DNA from: Leptidea sinapis
Taxonomy: Eukaryota > Arthropoda > Insecta > Lepidoptera > Pieridae
Reading direction: 5' to 3'
NCBI RefSeq assembly: GCF_905404315.1
Contig: NC_066283.1
Span: 310,001 to 374,000 of the forward strand
Length of the DNA: 64,000 nucleotides
The notes under the pieces were generated by a model, which saw only the letters and a program-made list of their open reading frames with translations, was not told the origin of the DNA and ran no database searches. Shown here one piece after another: positions 55,084 to 64,000 of the stretch (the first letter of the stretch is position 1; the number at the start of each line of letters is the position of its first letter). The position numbers and the translations under genes were made by a program.

Positions 55084-55744
55084 ACATGCCTGTCGGGGGT
55101 GATGATGGAGAGAGTGTACTCAGCAAATGCTTTTGTACCGCACACGTCTGAAGCTAGTGACTCCATGATCACCAATGACACTCGGTCATACGGCTTAGCG
55201 TCACAATACCATTTCGTGTTAATACAATTACAATATGTACATGACAACATTGAGGTGATCCGGCCAATAAACAGCTTTTTCTGAACACTCTTTATTTATT
55301 TATTTATTTAATAACACTTCAAAAAATCAATATTTTAATGAAAGCTCAGAAAGTGCATAAGCATTAGCTTCATACTGCTGTAGTACAAAGGTTCCATCTG
55401 ACACCGACTCCCACAATGGCTTGCACTTCGGGACTATTTGGCCTGCCTCGTGTGATTCAGATATAAGAAACTTGAAGAATGAGTGTGTGGCGCCGCAAAT
55501 AACAGAGAAGGAAGACATTTAGCTGCCTTCTTATACTGTATGAGGATAAGGCCTGAAATTTTAATCTTCTACAGTACAATGTCTACACTGCAAGCTACCT
55601 GTGGACAATCACTCTTAAAAAAGAACGTTTGCCTGTTAATTTTCGTCACATAATAGTCGAGGAATTTTTGCAATGAACAACATAAAGTTTATAATAATAC
55701 TACTTATAATACGGTAATAGTATATATATATATATATATATATA
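55084..55744. other. Unassigned; short open frames and TA microsatellite
   Basis: On the minus strand 55518-55327 gives a 63-residue frame (MSSFSVICGATHSFFKFLIS to ANAYALSELSLKY). 55250-55080 gives KPYDRVSLVIMESLASDVCG and TKAFAEYTLSIIT. Neither was recognised; they may be exons, relics or chance. A TA run spans 55721-55744. Confidence 0.3.
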
Positions 55745-56040
55745 GTGGGAGGCTCCTTTGCACAGGATACCGGCTGGATTATGGGTACCACGGCGGTACA
55801 ACGGCGCCTATTTCTGCCGTGACGCATTATTGTGTTTTGTGTTGAAGAGCGCCTTAGCTAGTAAAATTGCTGGGCAAACGAGACTTAACATCTTATGTCG
55901 CAAGGAGACTAGCACAATTGTGGCTCCGATTAGAATTTTGGGATTTCAAGATCCTGAGTGGCACTATATTTTACTGGGTAGGGCGTATCAATAACCAACA
56001 AATGAAGTCCTCCTCGTCTCATCCCTTAGTGTCATAAAAA
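55745..56040 (+). repeat. Dispersed repeat R-E
   Basis: Begins GTGGGAGGCTCCTTTGCACA, continues GGATACCGGCTGGATTATGG, GCGCCTTAGCTAGTAAAATT and ends CCTCCTCGTCTCATCCCTTA. It is the most complete single-orientation copy here. No ORF; class unknown. Confidence 0.7.
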
Positions 56041-56239
56041 AAGTAATTATTTTGTAACTCGTCATGAAGAGAGCGTAGAGACGCTTGTTTAGTGGACACA
56101 TCCTGTTAAGTATCGGTCGTTACAATGTTGTATTAATATGTTAATAGAGTCTGGTGATGGAGCTCGCGGCTCGTTGGTAATCGAACCCGCGACCTACGCC
56201 TCTCCCGATCATCGGACCACACAGGTCACCGGCATTATC

Positions 56240-56528
56240 ATAATGTCATGTCGGACCAATGCGTAAGATCTTTCTGCGTATTATTAAACATACTAACAAT
56301 ACCAAGCCTCCTAATACTACAGATAGGTTACTATAGAGTCGACACGAGCCAGTACCAACTGCGGCACGCGAATCGCCTGAATGCAGCTTCCTGCACAATA
56401 CACGCTATGAGCCCTCGGATTTATAATAAGCTCCCGGACTATATCACAAGCGTGTCAAATTTTAACACTTTTAAATATAAACTTAAAAATTGGCTCATTG
56501 AGCGCTCGTTCTACTCCTACAGTGAATT
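56240..56528 (+). mobile_element. LINE-T-like C-terminal fragment
   Basis: The plus strand reads YQLRHANRLNAASCTIHAMS, PRIYNKLPDYITSVSNFNTF and KYKLKNWLIERSFYSYSEF, a typical non-LTR reverse transcriptase C-terminus. FB copy 4 begins directly after it. Confidence 0.75.
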
Positions 56529-56530
56529 TA

Positions 56531-57247
56531 TAGTTATTTATGCAACTGTTGTGTAATGAGGGGTATTAAAACACGAATGTGGGTTTATGACACGAGGCGA
56601 AGCCGAGTGTGATAATAGTGAGTGTTTTAATACCTAATTATCAACAGTTGCATACAAGACCCAGAATATGAATCCTCTAAAAGATTCTGGAACAGTTAGC
56701 TTACTGCTAACATTAAAATAGCCAATCCTAGTGGTAACCTGATATCATCCATTACTGATTATATACAAATAAACTAAGTATTAATGAAACAATTATTTAT
56801 TTTCGTAGTAATTTACATTTTGTATAGTGCAATTATTAAAATTCACTTGAATATTATGTTCTTTTGCAGCGTTTACAATATCCGGCGGTGTGCTGTCAAA
56901 ACTTGAATCACTAATTTTTTCAAGAAAATGGCGGGGTTTCGAATAACCTACTTTTTTTACGGCGCGCCACGTTGTGGTAGTGTGGAACGCGCGTAAACGA
57001 AAATGTTCTTTATTTGCAATACATACACCACGCATCGAGCCATAAGAATGTGGCTGTTTGTTGAAACTCTTTGCGCATGATGGGATCGAAAAAAAACCAA
57101 GGAGTGTTGTTATGAAATTCAGTACAACATTACAACACTCGTTTGGATGATGTAATGGTTATTACGACATTGTGTGTTTTAATGTTGGTAATAAGCTAAC
57201 TGTTTCAGAATCTTTAATAGAGGATTTAAAGCATGGGTGTAGATAAA
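56531..57247 (+). repeat. Fold-back element FB, copy 4
   Basis: Best-preserved 720-bp copy: TTATTTATGCAACTGTTGTG at the left, AAAGCATGGGTGTAGATAAA at the right, with the same nested inverted repeats as copy 1. The minus strand 57035-56793 has an open frame of 80 residues containing FHTTTTWRAVKKVGYSKPRH, FLEKISDSSFDSTPPDIVNA and NNCTIQNVN. The frame is shifted in copy 1 and partly deleted in copy 3, so it is probably the decayed end of a transposition protein. Confidence 0.75.
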
Positions 57248-57435
57248 TAAGTTAATTGTATTGTTATGTTAAGTATGTATGACGTGTAATAGTATTTACG
57301 GATTAAAACTTGAAAAAACTTATTTGAAACTTGTCACCCGTCCTTCCCTGGGTCCTTCACTGAAAGTGATTGTTGATGTTATCCATTACTAGTTACTCAT
57401 GTAGTGAGAACAGAGCTTGTTGAATCATGGAACTG

Positions 57436-57997
57436 AATTCAAATTTAAATATTTTTATTCAAAATAGGTGTGACATCACTTATTGACAGACAAAAACTAT
57501 CATCCATTCCAAAACGAATGCCTCAGACCTGAGAAGTATTGGCTCAACAAACTCAGCGGGCTTTTATCATCAAAAAATATGTTTACTAAGTAATATTGTA
57601 CAATTAAACTTATTATTTAATAGCCTGAGGGCGGTCGCTCCATTCCCAATCTGTGGTATCATTAAGAAAGTCATTTATATTATAGTAACCTTTACGACAC
57701 AAATGTTTTTTAACAATTCTTTTGAATAACGTAATACTTTTGTTTTGAACATTTTCTGTAAAAGCATATAAATCGCCCCACAAAAGACTTACTGACTCGA
57801 CTTAGCCGAGTAGTAGGCATTTAGGCATTATAAGTTTATGTCTGTTCCTGGTGTTAATATTATGGTTATGACAGTTTCTACCAAATACACTTATGTGCCT
57901 ATGAAAATACATTACATTATCAAGAATATATTGAGAAGCAACAGTCAAAATGTTATCTCTTTCTTTCTTTCTTTGAATTTTACTCTCAATGATTCTT
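57436..57997 (-). mobile_element. CR1-A copy A3 (reverse, 3' part)
   Basis: Reversed tail (TTCAAATTTAAATATTTTTA), conserved 3' block (CAACAAACTCAGCGGGC) and the C-terminal ORF2 region. Strongly 5' truncated near 57997, with frameshifts. Confidence 0.85.
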
Positions 57998-58504
57998 TAC
58001 ATTGTTCATCAACTCTTTCTTGATGCTGGATTCCCTCTGGAAGCCGAGATCCCATCATCACTATTGTCCTCTGTGATAGCTGCTGCATAGCTGTGTCTTG
58101 GTCTAAATTGAACTGGTTGAGCAATACGAATACCTTGTACTACCCTAGAGCAGCGCTATACGGTCTTCTGTCTTTCAATGGCGTCTTAGTTATAACGCAA
58201 CTAAGTGCTGGAACAATATACCGCCACCTTTCAAAGCCTCCTTATCTGTTAATTTCCTCAGATTAAAAATGAAAACATAATATCTATTATATGAATATCG
58301 AAGTCAGTATTCCAGCATTAGTTGCGGTCAAAGAGACTTGGAGCTTTTTGTTTTGTTTCATTATTAGGTATTATTTTAATAATAATTACTATTTATAATA
58401 TGTTTGTTCTTGTATTAAAGTTTAGTTCAGTAGCAATTGTTTTTAGGCTTACTTAATACAGAAATAAATCAATTCAGCGTTGCAACACATTTGTGTTGAA
58501 ACAC
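57998..58504. other. Unassigned; possible LINE C-terminal scrap
   Basis: Around 58205-58285 the plus strand reads KCWNNIPPPFKASLSVNFLR, reminiscent of a LINE C-terminus (xWNxLPxxxxxxxSLxxFxxxLK). Too short for a firm call. Confidence 0.35.
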
Positions 58505-59010
58505 ATGCTCATTGGCTACTTTGCTTCCTTCTTTCCGTCTGTCTTTCCTTCCGTGTGTCACAGCCACTTTTTTCCGAAACTATAAGAACTTATACTGTTG
58601 AAACTTGGTATGTAGAGGTATTCTATAAACCGCATTAAGATTTACACACAAAAATACAAAAAAAAACAATACATTTTGGGGGATCCCCATACTTACAACA
58701 GATACTCAAAAATTTTTTTTAAACAAACCCATATTAAACATATCAAAAAATATATTGAGGTTTCTATCATTATTTTTTTTTAAAAACAGAATAATTTGCA
58801 TCAGAGACACTTCCAAAGTGGTAATATGTGTCCCCCGAGAGAATGATGATAAAACTAAAAAAATATCTGATGTACATTACCATGCAAAATTCCACTGAAA
58901 ATTGGTTTGAACGAGATCTAGTAAATAGTTTTTTTAATACGTCATCGTAAACCGTATTTTAATTTCATTCAATGCTACTTGCTGCTGGAATCCGCCTCGC
59001 ACTAAGCCGC
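58505..59010. repeat. Unclassified dispersed repeat
   Basis: Words such as TGTTGAAACTTGGTATGTAG, GGGGGATCCCCATACTTACA and AATTGGTTTGAACGAGATCT look like a common lepidopteran non-coding repeat. Class and borders cannot be set from the sequence. Confidence 0.4.
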
Positions 59011-60035
59011 TTTTTATATTTTTAAATTACTTCATATCATTTAAATTAATTCTTTCTATCTTTCAAAATGTTTTTATTTGTTCTTGTGCAATGTATAAAG
59101 TAATTTTATGAATTGCAAGCGCTCAATTTTTTATGGTGTGCGAAACTTCGTGCTCGAAGTTTCGTCTCATTTTTGAGTCTCAAATTAATGTATGTTAACT
59201 GTCATAAGTTTTGCTTTGATTAGTGAGTTTAGAATTGAGTTTACTTACTTTATTCTCAATCTCATATGTTATTAATTATGAAATGATATATACGCAATAG
59301 TGTTTCATACTAACATAACTTTCAATCCAGAGTGTCACAACTCGCGCACACGGTCCAAAAAGGCACAGACACGTTATCACTTTCTTTACACATCACACTT
59401 CACATTAACAAAGAAGAATACCTAAATATTTTATACATTACAAGTTAGTAATGTTAGTAAATTTCATCTTATGGTCTAGTTGCAAGAAAAATTAAAAAAA
59501 AAATAAGTTGCTCGGTTTTAATTGGAACTAAAGCTTATAACGATGTAGATCATATAAGATAAACAATAATTGTTTTTTTTTTCGAGAGGAGGAAAATACA
59601 TTTACGTATTGAAGACCCCGAAACGGGGCCCATATGTCGGGCTCGGGTGTAAACACGCCCTACCGACTAAAAACTCTGTGCTGATAGCCCTAAAGGCTTT
59701 TACAGCGAAGCCGGGCGGGGGCCTTGGAGGCCGAAAATGTATTTTACAGGCGCGGGGCGTCTCGGAAGGAGACTCGAACCTCGGACCGCCTGCTCACTAG
59801 GCTGGATGGAGAGAAGATCACTAACGGTCTAATATATCTGTTAGTCCAGTGGACTCTAGGTTTGAAGAGACTTCGCACTCACCGGTGATATATGTATTTG
59901 TGTTTGTAGATATGCGTGAGTGTATGTAAGTGTGTGACTTTTTGTGTGTAATGTTATTGTAGGTGTGTGATTTGTGATGTGAGTGTGAGTGGTGTTAAAC
60001 GATTACAGGACGAGGACTATCTCGTCGGGCTTCTA
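59011..60035. other. Unassigned; GC-rich patch and GT-rich run
   Basis: 59570-59830 is a GC-rich stretch (GACCCCGAAACGGGGCCCAT contains an inverted repeat CCCCGAAACGGGG) that looks like part of a dispersed element. 59900-60000 is GT-rich. No coding feature supported. Confidence 0.3.
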
Positions 60036-61536
60036 ACAAAGTGTGTGAATCTTATTATATAATTTTAAGCCAAATGCTTACTTACTTTAACTCTCATAAG
60101 TTACTTCATTTGAAACAATTTGGCTTTACTATGGGACGTTCAACAACGAATGCAGGTGTTGACCTTATCAAGAATATTTTTGATGCCTGGGGGGAATCGC
60201 AGAATGCTCTTGGCATCTTCTGTGATTTATCTAAGGCTTTTGATTGTGTTCAACATTCAACGCTGGTCAGGAAGCTATGTCACTATGGCATAAAGGGAAC
60301 TACACTCGATTTTCTTATTTCATATCTAAACAATAGAATTCAGAAGGTCGACGTGAATGGCAGGATATCTCCTGGGACTCCTCTCAGTATGGGGGTACCA
60401 CAAGGGTCTATTCTCGTACCGTTCCTCTTCCTTATCTATATAAATGATCTTCCTAATCTTATAGAGAAAAAACATAAGGTAGTATTGTTTGCGGACAACA
60501 CTTCACTGATTTTCAAAGTGAAAATAAACCAAGCTATGTATGACGAAGAGAACGATATTCTATCTGACATCGTGTACTGGTTTAGCGCTAATAACCTGTT
60601 GTTAAATAGCAAGAAAACGAAATATATAAAATTTACCGAACCAAATGTCAAAAATGTTAATGCAAGTGTTTTGTTAAACGGAGAGGTGATAAAATCGGTG
60701 GAATCTGCTAAATTTCTTGGCATTACTCTGGATTCCAAATTACAATGGGGCGCCCATATTGAAGAATTGGCGAACAGACTTAACCCTGCAGCATACGCGG
60801 TTAAAAAGATTAGACAATTAACTGACATAGATACGGCGCGACTTGTATACTTTAGTTACTTCCATAGTATTATGTCCTACGGTATATTGCTGTGGGGCAG
60901 CGCTGCCGATATTAATACAATATTTGTGCTGCAGAAGAGGGCTATTCGTGCTATTTATAACCTAGATCCTAAGAAATCATTAAGAGCAAAATTCAAAGAA
61001 ATTAACATCTTGACTGTTGCTTCTCAATATATTCTTGATAATGTAATGCATGTTCATAGGCACATAAGTGAATTTGCCAGAAACTGTCACAACCATAATG
61101 TTAACACCAGGAACAGACATAGCCTGCTACTCGGCTAAGTCGAGTTAACAAGTCTTTTGTGGGGCAATGTATATGCTTTTACAACAGGGAATGTTCAAAA
61201 CAAAAGTATTACGTTATTCAGAAGAATTGTTAAAAAACATTTTTGTGGTAAAGGTTACTATAACATAAATGTCTTTCTTAATGATACCACAGATTGGGAA
61301 TGGAGCGACCGCCCTCAGGCTATTAAATAATAAGTTTAATTGTACAATGTTACTTTGTAAATGTTACTTTAATTGTAAAACATATTTTTGATGAAAAAAA
61401 AAGCCCTCTGAGTTTGTTGCGCCCATTCTTCTCAGGCCTGAGGCATTCATTTTGGAATGGGTGGTAGTTTTTTGTTTGACTTTCAATAAGTGATTTCACA
61501 TCCTATTTTGAATAAAAATATTTGAATTTGTATTTG
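60036..61536 (+). mobile_element. CR1-A copy A4 (5' truncated)
   Basis: Open frame 60041-61138 from the RT fingers: FGFTMGRSTTNAGVDLIKNI, IFCDLSKAFDCVQHSTLVRK, GVPQGSILVP, then FADN instead of FADD, and the thumb LGITLDSKLQWGAH. A frameshift near 61130 ends the frame at RHSLLLG; the remaining C-terminus follows in another frame. The 3' UTR and TGAATTT tail end at about 61536. The second catalytic aspartate change implies a dead reverse transcriptase. Confidence 0.9.
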
Positions 61537-61537
61537 A

Positions 61538-63417
61538 AAAAAAAATCCACTCTGAGCAGGAAGTAGCTTCTGCTTTTGAGAATTTTTTTTCTGACATTCC
61601 AGTTTCCATCTCACGCACCCTTGTCTCCTCCACCAGTGTTGCCGAGTCACTTCTTTTGGAAAATGTTAAGGAATGTAAACAAAATTTCAAATTCAGTGTT
61701 GTTAGCCCAGCAGAAATAATTAAAACTTTCAGATCCTTAGAAATGAAAAAAACTGCTGATATATGGGGCATATCTGTAAAAATAATAAGTTCTGTTATTG
61801 ACGTCATAGCACCATATCTAGCACTAGTTTTTAATAGCTGTATTGAACATGGCGTGTTTCCTGACCTTCTGAAGTATAGTAAAATTACACCAATATTCAA
61901 ATCGGGACTCACTTCTGATCCGAATAATTATCGCCCTGTTTCGGTGTTGCCGACCCCTAGTAAAATTTTTGAAAAAAATATTTTAAGCCAAATGCTAATT
62001 TGGCTTTACTAGGGGACGCTCGACTACGGATGCAGGTGTTGAACTCATCAGGAATATTTTTGAGGCCTGGGAGGAATCACAGAATGCACTTGGTATCTTC
62101 TGTGATTTATCTAAGGCTTTTGATTGTGTTCAACATTCAACGCTGGTCAGGAAACTATGCCACTATGGTATAAGAGGATCTGCACTCGATCTTCTGATCT
62201 CATATTTAAATAATAGGATTCAGAGGGTCGAGGTGAATGGCAGGAGATCTCCTGGGACTCCTCTCGGTATGGGGGGTTCCACAAGGGTCTATTCTTGGAC
62301 CCTTCCTCTTCCTAATTCATATATATGATCTACCTAACCTTGTAGAAAAAAAACACAAGGTGGTATTGTTTGCGGATGACACTTCACTTATATTCAAAGT
62401 GAAACGAAGCTAAGTTTTATATGACGAAGTAAACAATGCTCTATCTGACATCGTGTACTGGTTTAGCGCCAGTAACTTATTGTTAAATAATCATAAAACC
62501 AAATATATTAATTTCACCGCGCCAAATGTCAAAAATGTAGATGCGAATATTTTATTAAACGGAGAGGTGGTAAAACCAGTGGAATCTGCTATATTTCTTG
62601 GCATTACTCTTGATTACAAATTGCAGTGGGGCCCCCATATTGAAGGATTGGCGAATAGGCTTAGTTCTGCAGCATATGCGGTTAAGAAAATCAGACGGTC
62701 AACTGACATAGATACGGCGAGATTAGTATACTTTAGTTATTTTCATAGTATTATGTCCTATGGTATATTGTTATGGGGCAGTGCGGCCGATATTAATACT
62801 ATCTTTGTGCTGCAGAAGAGGGCTATTCGCGCGATTTATAACTTAGGTCCTAAAGAATCATTAAGAGAAAAATTTAAAGAAATAAACATTTTGACTGTTG
62901 TTTCTCAATACATTTTTGATAATGTTTTGTATGTTCATAAGCACACTGAGGAATTTTCTAGAAACTGTGACATTCATAATGTTAACACGAGGAACAAACA
63001 TAAACTTGTTATGCCTACTACTCGGTTGGGACGAGTTAGTAAGTCTTTTGTTGGGCGATGTATATGCTTCTACAATATGATCCCAGAAAATGTACAAAAC
63101 AAATGTGTTACGAAATTTAAAAGAATTGTTAAAAAACGTTTGTGTGGGAAAGGTTATTATAGCATAAACGATTTTCTTAATGACACCACGGACGGGGATT
63201 AAAGCGAACACCCTCAGGCTCTTTAATTATTAATGTTTATTGTACGATATTACATTGTAATCCATATTTTATATAAAAAAAAAAGCCCGCTGAGTTTCTT
63301 ACGCCCATTCTTCTCAGGTCTGAGGCAGTCTCTTTTGAATGGGTGGTAGATTTTGACGTTCAATAAGTGATTATAAATCCTATTTTGAATAAAAATATTG
63401 GAATTTGAATTTGAATT
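61538..63417 (+). mobile_element. CR1-A copy A5 (5' truncated, frameshifted)
   Basis: Frames in order: MENVKECKQNFKFSVVSPAE and NYRPVSVLPTPSKIFEKN (to 62012), IFCDLSKAFDCVQHSTLVRK, then after a one-base shift VPQGSILGPFLFLIHIYDLP and FADDTSLIFKVKR, a stop near 62412, then a C-terminal frame 62453-63202 ending FIVKK-type residues and FLNDTTDGD. FADD is intact, but at least three disruptions break ORF2. 3' UTR block at 63289 and TGAATT tail to about 63417. It directly follows A4. Confidence 0.9.
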
Positions 63418-63521
63418 AGGTTGCGGCTGCTGGAAAGCGTCAAAGTGACGAGTGGCAGCGGTTTGTTGTACATGGCCACGCCTACGTCTACGAGGGCGGT
63501 GTGGATGGTTTGGTGTCGGTG
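63418..63521. other. Short spacer, probable 3' end of the Jockey LINE
   Basis: Between the CR1-A5 tail and the stop of the reverse-strand Jockey frame; likely the Jockey 3' UTR interrupted by A5. Confidence 0.4.
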
Positions 63522-64000
63522 TCAGTGATGGTGTTGGTATTGCGTTCGCGATAAAATATAGTCGTCCGGGTCGACTAGTACGTGTCGAGGTTGCCTCTGT
63601 TTGTTCAGACTGTGGTCTAGTGGAGTGTAAGCACATGCCTCCCTCACCAAGATATTAGGGTGCTCGGCCGCCTTATCAAAGTAGCGTCGCGATATCTCCT
63701 TGAAATGTTGAGTGATGGTCGGCAGCTCAAGAAAGCGATTGAGGGCTACGTTACGTACGAACCACGGCGCTCCTGTGGCCGTGTGCGTGAATCTATTCTG
63801 AACCACTTGCAAACGCCCCAAGTGGCTCGGCGGCGAGTGGGCAAACACGATGCTTGCGTAAGATATAATGAGACGTACGATGGTCTTGTACAATGTCACC
63901 TTGTGTCTGAGCGGTAGTTTGCTTCGCTTATACACAAGTGGATACAGGCGGCTAAGGACAAACCGGGCTCTATTGCAAACCGTGCTGATATGTTTTGCGA
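63522..64000 (-). mobile_element. Jockey-clade LINE, 3' part (runs off the window)
   Basis: The minus strand reads FVLSRLYPLVYKRSKLPLRH, KVTLYKTIVRLIISYASIVF, GAPWFVRNVALNRFLELPTI and RRYFDKAAEHPN, ending at 63522. This is the C-terminal region of Jockey-type reverse transcriptases, where APWFVRN is characteristic. The frame is open through 63935 and continues upstream beyond 64000 in another frame. Whether the rest is intact cannot be seen. Confidence 0.88.

Overview
The window is eukaryotic nuclear DNA, most likely from a moth or butterfly. GC-rich exons with GT/AG splice sites lie in AT-rich introns. The transposon set is typical of Lepidoptera: CR1-type LINEs with a TGAATT-repeat tail, RTE fragments, Helitrons ending in CTAG, hAT and Harbinger miniature elements, Tc1 and mariner. 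Nothing prokaryotic is present. Assignments rest on reading the sequence, not on database searches.

Region 1 (about 2.6-15.7 kb, plus strand) holds the 3' half of one host gene, a novel-type protein kinase C closest to the epsilon class (Drosophila Pkc98E). Eleven exons join without a frame break into 1,290 nt (429 residues plus stop): variable hinge, complete kinase domain and C-terminal tail. The C2 and C1 exons must lie to the left of the window. Two consecutive hinge exons look like a tandem exon duplication. The introns hold a fold-back element triplicated as a 544-bp tandem array, a LINE split by a Harbinger transposon, RTE and LINE scraps, and a fold-back element split by a 285-bp Helitron.

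Region 2 (about 15.7-34.7 kb) starts with probable 3' UTR or downstream DNA. It carries a Harbinger-type MITE with TTA duplications and a hAT MITE with a perfect 8-bp duplication. A broken Tc1 transposon, a second hAT-like MITE with a nested LINE tail, and a long-TIR fold-back element split by a LINE follow. The rest is mostly unannotatable AT-rich DNA.

Region 3 (about 35-64 kb) is a transposon-dense zone. Its centrepiece is a CR1-type LINE (35.36-39.03 kb) with an open ORF2 of 952 residues (endonuclease plus reverse transcriptase) and the 3' part of ORF1. It is inserted in a hAT MITE. A broken inverted copy lies at 49.0-52.46 kb and is itself split by a second CR1 family (CR1-A). CR1-A has at least nine copies or tails, one of them inside a Helitron. 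Between the elements are a CpG-rich stretch at 39.4-40.4 kb that could be a promoter, a mariner relic, a tRNA-like sequence and some unexplained short ORFs.

No new multi-gene system is evident. The strongest leads are the duplicated PKC hinge exons, the 544-bp triplication, the intact CR1 copy, a 3' stem-loop shared by LINE families with apparent compensatory change, and the series of nested insertions with readable target sites.
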